Position numbers and translations under genes: made by a program. Below, in pieces: positions 17,668-26,008 of a DNA stretch of 64,000 nucleotides; position 1 is the stretch's first letter, and each line of letters starts with the position of its first letter. Below the pieces are notes generated by a model, which was not told where the DNA came from, ran no database searches, and was given only the letters and a program-made list of their open reading frames with translations. The DNA lies in contig JAHPZA010000006.1 in the NCBI GenBank assembly GCA_019058445.1, positions 186,001 through 250,000 on the forward strand, written 5' to 3'. Origin of the DNA: Promethearchaeota archaeon (GTDB lineage Archaea; Asgardarchaeota; Lokiarchaeia; Sigyniarchaeales; SOKP01).

Positions 17668-18081
17668 CTAGAAGTGATGATGATGGTCATGATCATCATC
17701 GGCATCAGTATGTATCTTCCCAACTCCAAAACCTTTACCCTGCCCAGGAGCACAAAGACTTTCCCCTCCTTCCAACGTTCCATCGATAATTTTCTGAATA
17801 ACATTATCAACCTTTCCTGTTACGCCCATAATTACCTCTATCCCGTATTGCTGAAAAAATCCTACTGCTCGATGTCCCATACCCCCGGTAATTATATGAG
17901 ATGCTCCTTGCTCATTAATAAACTGAGGAATACTACCTACGCTATGTCCCGGATTAGGAAGAACTTCTTTAGCTACTACCTTATTATCCTCAAAGCTTAC
18001 AAAAGTAAATTCTGGTGCCCTTCCAAAATGAGGACAGACTTCATTTGACTCTGTACTTATAGCAACTTTCATTTTAATCAC
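17668..18081 (-). CDS. NifX/NifB-family (dinitrogenase Fe-Mo cofactor type) protein with His-rich tail
   Basis: A 137-residue single-domain protein of the NifX/NafY/MTH1175 family: KVAISTESNEVCPHFGRAPEFTFV at the start (start may be the second Met), HIITGGMGHRAVGFFQQYGIEV in the middle. Members bind Fe-Mo cofactor precursors or, in the Desulfovibrio orange protein (ORP), a mixed Mo-Cu cluster. The C-terminus ends in a histidine/aspartate cluster (DDDHDHHHHF) likely to bind metal. It is divergent from two more family members at 18205 and 18637, and the intergenic region holds a perfect TGAATAATTATTCA palindrome. Confidence 0.85.
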   Translation of the reverse strand: MIKMKVAISTESNEVCPHFGRAPEFTFVSFEDNKVVAKEVLPNPGHSVGSIPQFINEQGASHIITGGMGHRAVGFFQQYGIEVIMGVTGKVDNVIQKIIDGTLEGGESLCAPGQGKGFGVGKIHTDADDDHDHHHHF

Positions 18082-18136
18082 TCTTTTTTTTATTAGTCCC
18101 TAATAAATTATATGAATTTTAATATTTTAAATTTTA

Positions 18137-18150
18137 TGAATAATTATTCA
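18137..18150. promoter_or_regulatory. Palindromic operator candidate TGAATAATTATTCA
   Basis: A perfect 14-bp palindrome in the divergent region between the NifX-family genes at 17668 (minus) and 18205 (plus), 54 bases before the latter start. Identical or near-identical sites occur upstream of DUF134, OsmC, DUF5320/cdhA and CooT/cdhB. Confidence 0.6.
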
Positions 18151-18204
18151 AATTTAAATTTGATAATTAATTATTATAATACAAAAGAAAATGGAATTTA
18201 AAAA

Positions 18205-18585
18205 ATGAATAAAGTTATTGGGATTCCTTCAGATGGTCCTGAATTATCGGATAATATTTCTGAACATTTTGGACATGCAAAATATTTTGTTGGAATTGAA
18301 ATAGATATGAATAATAATTATATCAAGTTATTTTCTCTGCGCAATGACGGCCATGCGAGTTGCATGGAGCCTGTTATGAATATGAAAAATAGAAAAGTAA
18401 CGGATATGATTATCGGAGGTATCGGAGGCCGCCCTTACATGGGATTTCTGCAAGTTGGCATTAATCTCTATCAAGGGATATATGGAACACTAAAGGATAA
18501 TGTTGAGTGTTTATTAGGGGGTAAATTAAAACCATTAGCTGGAGCGAGCTGTGGAGATAATTCCCCTCATCAGCATAATCAATAA
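18205..18585 (+). CDS. NifX/NifB-family cofactor-binding protein
   Basis: A 126-residue member of the same family: IGIPSDGPELSDNISEHFGHAKYF at the start, then KVTDMIIGGIGGRPYMGFLQVGI and a short Cys/His tail (SCGDNSPHQHNQ). It begins the plus-strand run NifX, NifX, MinD, MinD, the arrangement of ORP-type clusters, and is preceded by the palindrome at 18137. Absence of NifH, NifD and NifK in the window means nitrogenase cannot be assumed; a general Fe-S or Mo/Cu cluster carrier is more likely. Confidence 0.83.
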   Translation: MNKVIGIPSDGPELSDNISEHFGHAKYFVGIEIDMNNNYIKLFSLRNDGHASCMEPVMNMKNRKVTDMIIGGIGGRPYMGFLQVGINLYQGIYGTLKDNVECLLGGKLKPLAGASCGDNSPHQHNQ

Positions 18586-18636
18586 TAATAAAATGAAAAT
18601 ACAACACAAAAAGCAAAAAAAAGAGGTTAGAAAAAA

Positions 18637-19107
18637 ATGGTAATAGTGGCTGTACCATCTTTCGGAGATGGTGGATTAAATTCATTCATGAACCCTCGAT
18701 TTGGACGTTGTGACACATTTACGTTTATAACAATCGAGAACAACTCCATTAAGGAAGTAAAAGCGGTAAGTAATATGGCGGCAAATGCTATGGGAGGCGC
18801 TGGGATTCAAGCAGTTCAGACGATAGGAAACTATGGGGCTACGGAAGTAATTGTGGGAAACTTAGGACCTAATGCGGCTCAATCATTAGCGGCGTCTAAT
18901 TTTAAGATTCATCAAGCCCCTAATGAACAACTAACTATAAAAAATCTGATTGAATTATATATTGAAGGCAAATTACAAACAATCAGCGGAGCTACTGTAG
19001 CATCTCATTATGGAATGAGTGGTAGCGGCAGAGGAATGGGTGGTGGCGGAGGCCGAGGTATGGGAGGCGGACGCGGCATGGGAGGAGGTCAAGGTCGTCG
19101 GTTCTAA
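18637..19107 (+). CDS. NifX/NifB-family protein with Gly/Met/Arg-rich tail
   Basis: A 156-residue member: VAVPSFGDGGLNSFMNPRFGRCDTF, then ATEVIVGNLGPNAAQSLAASNF, and a C-terminal low-complexity tail of GRGMGGG units from about residue 128. Gly/Met-rich tails occur in archaeal family members located beside MinD-type ATPases. It lies 51 bases after the previous gene and 36 before the first MinD gene, so one operon is likely. The cysteine in GRCDTF is a possible cluster ligand. Confidence 0.82.
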   Translation: MVIVAVPSFGDGGLNSFMNPRFGRCDTFTFITIENNSIKEVKAVSNMAANAMGGAGIQAVQTIGNYGATEVIVGNLGPNAAQSLAASNFKIHQAPNEQLTIKNLIELYIEGKLQTISGATVASHYGMSGSGRGMGGGGGRGMGGGRGMGGGQGRRF

Positions 19108-19143
19108 TGGAATGTCTTTAAAATTAAGTAATATTTAAATTTA

Positions 19144-20079
19144 GTGTCGCGGAAAAAAATGGAAAAAAGACCAAAAGTGATATGTGTTACCGGAGGTAAG
19201 GGTGGTACTGGGAAAACTTTGGTTGCAGTAAATATCGCTACGATGTTTAAGAATGAGGGTAAAAAAGTTTTATTAATTGATGGAGATGTAGAAAATCCTA
19301 ACACTTATTTATTGTTAGGTGGCACACTCGAAAATAAAGAAGCGGTTCCTTTTTTTAAGCCGAAAATAAATGAGGAAAAATGTACGAAATGTGGTTTATG
19401 TGCTGAAAATTGTGCTCCTCATGCACTATTGCACATAAAAGATGCCTATCCAGTTCCAATATTAGCAGTGTGTTCTGGTTGTAGATTATGTTATAAAATT
19501 TGTCCAGTCGGTGCAATTGAAGAAGATTATACCACAGTTGGTTGGACCTATTCTACGAAATTAAACGATATTTCGCTTTTAGTGGGAGAGCTAAAGCCCA
19601 CTGAAGCACGTTCAGCATCAATAGTAGAAGTCCTTATGGAAAAACTTACTAAAATTATGGAAGAGGAGCCTACTAAATACGAGATAGTCATTTTAGATAC
19701 GGCTCCTGGTGCTCATTGTGATGTCGAATTACTTATTGGTATGGCAGATAAGGTAATTCCGGTAACGGAACCTACCAAATTTGGAAAATTGGATCTGCTC
19801 AGGATCATAGAGCTGATTAAGCTATTAAACAAAGATTTTCGAGCAATTATAAATAGATCCTCATTATTGGGATATAGAGATCAATTTTTAAAGGAATTAG
19901 AAGAGAGCAATATAGAGATGTTGGGTGATATCCCCTTAGATGATGATATCGTAAATTCCTATTGTTTAGGGAAACCGCTCATGGATGATACAAGTGAATT
20001 TAAAGGGGGAGCAGGATATAACTCATTTCAAAAAATATTTGAAAATTTAGAACTATGGTTGAATTCAAAGGGGGATTAA
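19144..20079 (+). CDS. MinD/ParA-type ATPase with inserted two-cluster ferredoxin motif
   Basis: A 311-residue P-loop ATPase: Walker A GGKGGTGKTLVAVN, DGDVENPN, then an inserted ferredoxin with CTKCGLCAENC and CSGCRLCYKICP (about residues 75-125), and the Walker B-like VILDTAPGAHCDV. This domain order is that of MinD-like Fe-S ATPases of ORP-type clusters. The start may be ATG 19159 rather than GTG 19144. It forms a pair with the next gene, and the two probably heterodimerise and power cluster transfer to or from the NifX-family proteins. Confidence 0.88.
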   Translation: MSRKKMEKRPKVICVTGGKGGTGKTLVAVNIATMFKNEGKKVLLIDGDVENPNTYLLLGGTLENKEAVPFFKPKINEEKCTKCGLCAENCAPHALLHIKDAYPVPILAVCSGCRLCYKICPVGAIEEDYTTVGWTYSTKLNDISLLVGELKPTEARSASIVEVLMEKLTKIMEEEPTKYEIVILDTAPGAHCDVELLIGMADKVIPVTEPTKFGKLDLLRIIELIKLLNKDFRAIINRSSLLGYRDQFLKELEESNIEMLGDIPLDDDIVNSYCLGKPLMDDTSEFKGGAGYNSFQKIFENLELWLNSKGD

Positions 20080-20081
20080 GA

Positions 20082-21020
20082 ATGGATAAGCAAAAAAGAA
20101 GTGTTGGAATTATTTCAGGCAAAGGAGGTGTAGGAAAGACGTCACTTACGGCATCATTAACGAATTTAACAAAGGATGACCTTGAAATTAATTCAATCGT
20201 ATTAGATTGCGATGTTGATGCTCCAAATTTAGCGTTAATTCTCCCAGTTGAATCAAATGAACAAGTAGAAACTATTGATACCTACACGACTTTAAAAGCT
20301 ACGTTCATTGAAGATAAATGTGTTCATTGCAAACAATGTATCGATGAGAAGTTTTGTGAATTTCACGCTTTAAAGTGGGATGAGGAAAATCAAATTCCAG
20401 AAGTTGATTATTTAGCCTGTGAAGGTTGTGGAGCTTGTAAAGTTTTATGTCCGGAACATGCATTTACCATAAATACGGTAAAAAGCGGTGAGATGATTCA
20501 TTACTTATCAGATATTGGAGTTCCTCTCATCTATGGGAAAACCAGACTCGGTAGTACCACGTCAGGCAAATTAGTTTCAGACGTAAAGGAATTTGCATCA
20601 AAAATCGATAATTTTGACAACTACAACTTGATTTTAATCGATGGGCCTCCTGGTATTGGATGTCCGGTGATAGCTACGGTTTCAGGATTGGATTTCATAA
20701 TTGCCATAACTGAACCAACCCCCTCTGGTCTGCATGATCTAATTCGAGCTATTGAGGTTGTACAGCAATTTAAAATCCCTTTTGGAATTGTGATTAATAA
20801 ATATGACTTGAAAAGTCCATTTCAAGACCAATTCAAAAAATTTATCGACGATACTGGTTATAATATTTTAGGAAGAATTCCTTATGATTTAGCAATTCCT
20901 AAGGCAATGTCATTTGCAAAAACTGTCGTAGAACATGCCCCAGATTCTAAAGCAAGCTTAGCAATTAAAGAGATTTATAACAATCTGAAGAATCTGTTAT
21001 GGAATGATACGACTCAATAA
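20082..21020 (+). CDS. MinD/ParA-type ATPase with inserted ferredoxin motif, second copy
   Basis: A P-loop ATPase of about 312 residues: SGKGGVGKTSLTASL, DCDVDAPNLAL, ferredoxin cysteines CVHCKQCIDEKFC and CEGCGACKVLCP, then LIDGPPGIGCPV. I prefer ATG 20082, two bases after the previous stop and nine bases after an AAAGGGGG Shine-Dalgarno, over the 20055 start in the ORF track, which would overlap the upstream gene. It pairs with the 19144 gene. It ends convergent with DUF134, separated by a shared T-tract. Confidence 0.88.
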   Translation: MDKQKRSVGIISGKGGVGKTSLTASLTNLTKDDLEINSIVLDCDVDAPNLALILPVESNEQVETIDTYTTLKATFIEDKCVHCKQCIDEKFCEFHALKWDEENQIPEVDYLACEGCGACKVLCPEHAFTINTVKSGEMIHYLSDIGVPLIYGKTRLGSTTSGKLVSDVKEFASKIDNFDNYNLILIDGPPGIGCPVIATVSGLDFIIAITEPTPSGLHDLIRAIEVVQQFKIPFGIVINKYDLKSPFQDQFKKFIDDTGYNILGRIPYDLAIPKAMSFAKTVVEHAPDSKASLAIKEIYNNLKNLLWNDTTQ

Positions 21021-21035
21021 TTTTTTTTCTTTTTA
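21021..21035. terminator. T-rich tract between convergent genes
   Basis: Eight T then CTTTTT directly after the second MinD stop, before the stop of the convergent DUF134 gene. Archaeal transcription terminates at T-runs, so this can serve the plus-strand operon. Confidence 0.4.
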
Positions 21036-21452
21036 TATAATTTCTCGTTCAAAATAGTAGACATTTTCTGAATCACATTTCACACATTTCACTTTTTTTC
21101 CTCTTGATGCCGATCTATCTTCCCAGATATGATCACAGTTCCAGCATCCATATCCAATGAAACTAAGCTTATAATCAATATTACCACCATGTACCCTGAT
21201 TTCTTTCCCTTCGATTAACGCTTGAGTTATTTTTTGGTGAGAAATTTCAAGGATGCGCGAAAATGTGGGCTGACTTATCCCCATACTATCTGCTGCTCTT
21301 TCTTGAGTTAATTTACTATAATGTTTAAGGCGCATGGCCTCGAACTCTGCGAGCGTTAACACAATACAGTTCTCCATTTGAGGGTGAGTACCTGTAAAAT
21401 ACGCATTATTAGGTGGCTTAAATACCCATCTTCGACGAGTCCTTCTTCCCAT
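21033..21452 (-). CDS. DUF134/UPF0251 transcriptional regulator with zinc ribbon
   Basis: A 139-residue DUF134-family protein. N-terminal GRRTRRRW and FTLAEFEAMRL-type sequence (VLTLAEFEAMRLKHY) lead into a helix-turn-helix (LTQERAADSMGISQPTFSRIL). The C-terminus has a CxxC...CxxC zinc ribbon (CWNCDHIW, CVKCDSENV). DUF134 genes regularly accompany NifX and MinD genes in ORP-type clusters. A partial TGAATAATTATTCA site (12 of 14 bases) lies 58 bases upstream, so autoregulation is plausible and it is one candidate for the factor that reads this palindrome. Confidence 0.87.
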   Translation of the reverse strand: MGRRTRRRWVFKPPNNAYFTGTHPQMENCIVLTLAEFEAMRLKHYSKLTQERAADSMGISQPTFSRILEISHQKITQALIEGKEIRVHGGNIDYKLSFIGYGCWNCDHIWEDRSASRGKKVKCVKCDSENVYYFEREII

Positions 21453-21509
21453 ACTAAATCATTTGAAAATTGTCTACTATCTATCTTTAATTATATCTTA
21501 CACTTGTTA

Positions 21510-21523
21510 ATAATAATTATTCA
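21510..21523. promoter_or_regulatory. Palindromic operator candidate (12/14 match)
   Basis: ATAATAATTATTCA matches TGAATAATTATTCA at 12 of 14 positions, with the left arm degenerate. It lies 58 bases upstream of the DUF134 start on the minus strand. Confidence 0.4.
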
Positions 21524-21634
21524 AAATTAATAAAAAAGTTGTCCTTTAAAACTTCTTCCTAAAAAAGATATTTTGAGGGACTCTTTTGGTTTTCATTCTA
21601 AAAGTAAAAAGTATAAAAAAAAAAGAAAATAATT

Positions 21635-22135
21635 TTATTTTCTTATTTGTACTTTAGGTTTAATTTCCGATGCTCCTCCGAAGTTGGTAATAACTGGACA
21701 ATGAGTTAATACTTTATCCATTAACTCATTAATTTTTTCTTCTGGCGCATCTGCTTTAATTCTTATTACTGGTTCGAGTTTGTCATAACCGGGTAATTTT
21801 GAATCATCAATTCCAAAAATAGCACCGAGATTGATATGACCTCGGGAGAAAACTTCAAGTTCCTCAAGCTTGATATCCATTATTTTTGCCCAAAATTTGG
21901 TTACTGCAATAATACAGGCTCCAATTGATCCCAATATTGCTAAAAGTGGAGAGGGCCCCTCATCGGTTCCGTCTAATCCTCCAGGAGCATCTATTGTCAT
22001 TACATGTGGTTTTGCTCCCATCGTTACCTTGCATTGCATTCCCTTATCAAGCATTTCACATTTTACATTGAAATTCTTCTCTCCTGCATTCCAATCAGCC
22101 TTTATGGCTTCATAGGTTTCTTTAAAACTTGGCAT
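21635..22135 (-). CDS. OsmC/YhfA-family protein
   Basis: A 166-residue OsmC-fold protein with both redox cysteines: one in ILGSIGACIIAVTKFWAK (about residue 74) and one in LTHCPVITNF (about residue 148). OsmC proteins reduce organic hydroperoxides or bind small thiol compounds. PSPLLAILGSIGAC is the family signature. It has its own promoter region with a perfect TGAATAATTATTCA at 22229 and a second, different palindrome at 22174, placing it with the Fe-S/CODH genes under shared control. Confidence 0.87.
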   Translation of the reverse strand: MPSFKETYEAIKADWNAGEKNFNVKCEMLDKGMQCKVTMGAKPHVMTIDAPGGLDGTDEGPSPLLAILGSIGACIIAVTKFWAKIMDIKLEELEVFSRGHINLGAIFGIDDSKLPGYDKLEPVIRIKADAPEEKINELMDKVLTHCPVITNFGGASEIKPKVQIRK

Positions 22136-22173
22136 ATTTTTTCACTTTTCTTGTTTTTAAAGAGTTTTACTAA

Positions 22174-22193
22174 TTAAGAATATTTATTCTTAA
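22174..22193. promoter_or_regulatory. 20-bp inverted repeat upstream of OsmC
   Basis: TTAAGAATA and TATTCTTAA form perfect arms around a 2-base centre, 39 bases before the OsmC ATG. The left arm TTAAGAATA recurs near the CooT promoter (about 47029). It may be a second operator or overlap the transcript start. Confidence 0.4.
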
Positions 22194-22228
22194 TAATTTA
22201 TTAAAATGAATTTTGATATTTAAATATA

Positions 22229-22242
22229 TGAATAATTATTCA
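22229..22242. promoter_or_regulatory. Palindromic operator candidate TGAATAATTATTCA
   Basis: A perfect copy of the 14-bp palindrome, 94 bases upstream of the OsmC start. Identical to the sites at 18137 and 28401. Confidence 0.6.
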
Positions 22243-22409
22243 TTTCCATTTTATGTAAGACAAAGCTAAGGTAGCCTTCATTTTTATATGAATTAAGGAT
22301 CAGATTATTACTTAATTACTCAGAGAATTGTAAAGAAAAATCAATAAATTAAGGGTGTAATCAAATATCATAAAAATTTTCTTAGATTATTCAAAATAAG
22401 TTCTGATAA

Positions 22410-24842
22410 TTATTTCTTAATTCTTAATCTATTTCTCTCGATTAAATTTCTTATTTCTTCAATTAAGGCTTCTGATAATTCAGTCTGACTAATACCAAAA
22501 GTTTCTAATTTAGTAAGATTTCCTAAATCTTCAATGTGAGAAATTGGATTTGTGCTTATACTTAAGTTTCTTAAATTTGAGAGTTTTTCAAGCCCATTTA
22601 TTTGTTTAATATTATTGTCTGAGAGATTTAAATTCTCAAGATTAATCAGATTCTCAACATTTATTTTAATTATCTTAGTTCTCCTTATCATTAGACTCTT
22701 TAAACTTACTAGATACCTAAGTCCAATAATTTTAGATAAATTGTTACCAACTAAACTAAGATGTTTTAAATACCGAAGTGATTTGAAAATTTTAAAAGTT
22801 CTCAAGTTATTACTGTTTATTGATAAAGAGGATAAATTAGGAAATAGCTCAAAAATCTTCTTTTCAAGATAGTCTATATTATTTATTGATAAATAGATAA
22901 TCTTTCCATTTAGGGATCTAAATTTAAAACTATATTGTGTTCTTCTCGCTCCATATTTTAAAAATTCTAATCCTATTGCCTCTTCCAATGATAGAAAATA
23001 GTCTTTTAAGTTTTTATTAACAAATTTAAGAGCTTTATTTTTATCTCTTAACTCACATTTTATATGATATAAATCGCAAAAAAAATTCCAGAGTTTATTA
23101 AATTTAGAATTTATTTCTGATAATGTATATTGTTTTCGGCCAATTGTATTATCTTCCTTAATATCTTCTACAAAAGGTTTATAAGAGTATGTTTCAAGAT
23201 GAGTATCCCCCAGAACAATGTGAGCGGACCAATTAGGGGCCTCTGTTGTCCTTTTATATCGAGAACTTAAATTCGATGGTATTTCACTAACTAAATTATC
23301 TAACATTTCGATATGATGTCCTTTGATGTCTTCAGGAATTTCTTCAATCTCATTATTATTTAACGTTAATACAGCTAATTTAGTCATTTCTTTTATTGCT
23401 TCAGGGATTTTTTTTATATAATTATTATCTAAATGTAGATGTCCAACAGAGGTAAGATTTCTAATTGAGTCCGGAATTTCCGAAATTCTATTATTGCTCA
23501 GCGAAAGCCAACTTAGTGAGTTAAGATTGCCTAGACAAGCTGGTATAAATTCAATTTCATTATTGTCAAAACTTAAATGATTTAAAAATTTAAACTTACA
23601 AATAAATTCGGGTATAATTTTGAGGGAATTATTACTTAAAGCCAACTCTGTAAGCATATGAAGGTTCTTTAAAGACATTGGCAAATTTTTGATTTTATTT
23701 CCACTAAAATTTAATTTTTTTAATGTTTTAAGATTTCCAATCCATTCTGGAATTTCTTTTAAGATATTCCCTCCAAAATTTAAAATTTCAAGAGATTTAA
23801 GCGATTTAATTTTTTCTGGAATTTTATCTATAAGATTCCCACCGATGTCCAGATTTATTATTGATTTAATATTGCTAATTGATTCTGGAATTTCCTGAAT
23901 TTGGTTGCCACTTAAATTTAAACTCCTTAAATTAATAAGGTTTCCTATAGATTCTGGAATCTTTGCGATTTTATTTTCAAGAAGAATCAACTCCTTAAGT
24001 GATGTGAGTTTTCCAATCGATTCTGGAATTACGCCAATATTATTTGTAAATATTTCGAATTTTTCAAGAGAAATGAGCCCACCTATTGATTCCGGGATGG
24101 TTCGAATCCTATTTATCCCTAGGAATAGATACTTCAATTTCTTTAACTCTCCAATTGATTCTGGAATCATCTCTAAGGTACAACCTATCATGGAGATCTC
24201 CTCTAAATGATTTAATTGCCCGATACTTTCGGGAATAAAATGAAACTCGTATTGATCGCTGTGAGGCGCAAAATAAAAGCCTGTTATGTGCCCATCACGG
24301 CTTAACTTGTAATCGTACCACCCATCTTTAAATCGGAGGTCCTCATCACAAGTAGCTTTTTCCAATTTGCTCCCGTAGGCTTTTTCCATTAAAACCAGTA
24401 CAAACGCATCATCATAGAAAAGCCCATCATCTACATACTCTTGGATGCTTCCCTCTATTCTTGAGTAAAGTTCTTCTTTATAACCATCAAGTAAAGGATT
24501 TTTTGACCTCCAAATTAGATCAAATACCATAACAGGAAAATAATCTCTGCGATCAAGCGATTTTATCAGGGACAAGAACTTTTTAGGGAAATCTCTAAGC
24601 AGCCATTTTACGGTACGGATTCTTATTGCGGTATTCCAGTCTGTTAAAAATGTTTTTTCCAAGAATTTAAAAATCTCTTCATTTTTAACACCTAAACTTT
24701 CTAAAATCTTGAAAGCATCTTCTCTGAGATATTCATTAGGTTTATTTTCGATGATATGGATTAATGAATTAATTAACGCTTCCTTGTCCAACTTACCTTC
24801 TTGAAAACGTTTTAAAATCTCAGCTGGATTTATTATTGTCAT
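22410..24842 (-). CDS. Large leucine-rich-repeat protein with N-terminal helical repeat region
   Basis: An 810-residue protein. Residues 1-110 are HEAT-like helices (REDAFKILESLGV, IRIRTVKWLLRD). From about residue 195 come some 14 LRRs of 23 residues with the consensus IPESIGxLxxLxxLxLxxNxI, typical of the plant/Ras-type LRR class. Residues 530-640 are a non-LRR globular insert (WSAHIVLGDTHLETYSY, LWNFFCDLYHIKCEL), followed by about six more LRRs (LENLNLSDNNIKQINGL) to the end. No signal peptide or TM segment is seen, so it should be cytosolic. It is probably a protein-interaction scaffold; the partner is unknown. A separate transcription unit. Confidence 0.9.
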   Translation of the reverse strand: MTIINPAEILKRFQEGKLDKEALINSLIHIIENKPNEYLREDAFKILESLGVKNEEIFKFLEKTFLTDWNTAIRIRTVKWLLRDFPKKFLSLIKSLDRRDYFPVMVFDLIWRSKNPLLDGYKEELYSRIEGSIQEYVDDGLFYDDAFVLVLMEKAYGSKLEKATCDEDLRFKDGWYDYKLSRDGHITGFYFAPHSDQYEFHFIPESIGQLNHLEEISMIGCTLEMIPESIGELKKLKYLFLGINRIRTIPESIGGLISLEKFEIFTNNIGVIPESIGKLTSLKELILLENKIAKIPESIGNLINLRSLNLSGNQIQEIPESISNIKSIINLDIGGNLIDKIPEKIKSLKSLEILNFGGNILKEIPEWIGNLKTLKKLNFSGNKIKNLPMSLKNLHMLTELALSNNSLKIIPEFICKFKFLNHLSFDNNEIEFIPACLGNLNSLSWLSLSNNRISEIPDSIRNLTSVGHLHLDNNYIKKIPEAIKEMTKLAVLTLNNNEIEEIPEDIKGHHIEMLDNLVSEIPSNLSSRYKRTTEAPNWSAHIVLGDTHLETYSYKPFVEDIKEDNTIGRKQYTLSEINSKFNKLWNFFCDLYHIKCELRDKNKALKFVNKNLKDYFLSLEEAIGLEFLKYGARRTQYSFKFRSLNGKIIYLSINNIDYLEKKIFELFPNLSSLSINSNNLRTFKIFKSLRYLKHLSLVGNNLSKIIGLRYLVSLKSLMIRRTKIIKINVENLINLENLNLSDNNIKQINGLEKLSNLRNLSISTNPISHIEDLGNLTKLETFGISQTELSEALIEEIRNLIERNRLRIKK

Positions 24843-25087
24843 CTATTATAAAATTATAAACCTAAATATTTAAATCTCTCTAATTTTACTCAAGATTTTT
24901 CAAAGATATATATGCTTTCTATCTAAAATCTTTCGAGATTTTTACTTAGCGTTAAATACCATGAATCTATACTCTTTTCCTCGTACATTTTTCGGTGTTA
25001 GATTTTTGAATGATTATGCGAAATTTTTAATCTGATGTTTAATTCATGTTAAATATACTTAAATGATTTGAAAAAGGTTGAATAGGA

Positions 25088-25939
25088 ATGGGAAATGAAG
25101 AAGTCACAGAAGAATCGGTAAAGAAGGCAATGTTAGATGAGCGAATGCAAAATATCAAAACAAATATGGAAAAAATTAAACATAAAATCGTCATTATATC
25201 TGGGAAAGGAGGAGTTGGAAAGACTACTGTAGCCGTAAATCTTGCCATGAGCTTAGCCAGCGTTGGTTTAAGAGTAGGGATATTAGATGTTGATATCACG
25301 GGACCTAACGTAATAAAGATGTTAGGAATAAGTCCTGAATTAAAACCAAGTGTCGATGCCGAAGCGAAAAAATTTTATCCGGTTATTGGTCCGTTAAACA
25401 TGAAGGTAATGAGCATGGCATTGTTAACATTAAATCCAGACGAGCCGGTTATTTGGAGAGGGCCAATGAAAATGGGAGTGGTTCGACAATTTTTAGGCGA
25501 TGCGGTATGGGATGAGTTGGATTACTTGATATGTGATTTACCACCAGGTACGTCTGATGAAACCTTGGATATTTTGCAATTAATTCCAGATGAGAATGTA
25601 ATTGTAGTCACTACCCCTCAAGAAGTCGCCTTAATGGATGCTCGTAAAACTATCAAAATGTCAATGGTCATGGAAAGAAACGTGCTCGGAATAATTGAAA
25701 ACATGTCTGGATTTAAATGTCCTCACTGTGGTAAATATATTGATCTTTATCCTCCTGGTGGTGCTGAAAAGGCTGCGAAAGATTTTAAAGTGCTTTTATT
25801 AGGAAAAATACCTTTTGAAGTGGAGCTGGGAATCCAAGGAGATAGAGGGTTACCATTTGTAATTAAAAATCCAGATAGTGAAAGTGCAAAAGCGTTCAAG
25901 CAAGTTGTAAAACAGATTCAGGAAATAGTGGAAAATTAA
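25088..25939 (+). CDS. Mrp/NBP35-family Fe-S cluster carrier ATPase
   Basis: A 283-residue Mrp/NBP35 ATPase: Walker A SGKGGVGKTTVAVNLAMSLA (about residues 38-47), DVDITGPNVIKMLG, DLPPGTSDETLDILQ, and the C-terminal cluster-binding CPHC in FKCPHCGKYIDLYPPGG. It carries [4Fe-4S] clusters to apo-proteins. It is followed after 69 bases by an IscU/NifU scaffold, the natural donor. A degenerate half palindrome (TGAATGATTA, 25007) lies upstream, too weak to call. ORP-type clusters also include an Mrp protein, which fits this neighbourhood. Confidence 0.9.
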   Translation: MGNEEVTEESVKKAMLDERMQNIKTNMEKIKHKIVIISGKGGVGKTTVAVNLAMSLASVGLRVGILDVDITGPNVIKMLGISPELKPSVDAEAKKFYPVIGPLNMKVMSMALLTLNPDEPVIWRGPMKMGVVRQFLGDAVWDELDYLICDLPPGTSDETLDILQLIPDENVIVVTTPQEVALMDARKTIKMSMVMERNVLGIIENMSGFKCPHCGKYIDLYPPGGAEKAAKDFKVLLLGKIPFEVELGIQGDRGLPFVIKNPDSESAKAFKQVVKQIQEIVEN

Positions 25940-26008
25940 TTATATATGCATTCTTTTCATTCACAAATAATCAATAGATTAAAGAATGCCTAAAAAGTTC
26001 AAGATTTC

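Noticed and set aside
17674-18048. 124-aa plus-strand ORF antisense to the NifX gene
   Set aside because: It is a shadow of the His-codon-rich antisense strand (MMMMVM at its start) and has no domain.
18930-19107. Gly/Met-rich tail of the NifX-type protein considered as a tandem DNA repeat element
   Set aside because: The repeats encode a low-complexity tail in a continuous frame and are typical of archaeal family members.
25007-25020. TGAATGATTATGCG upstream of the Mrp gene as another copy of the palindrome
   Set aside because: Only the left half matches; the right arm is lost, so it is not called as a site.
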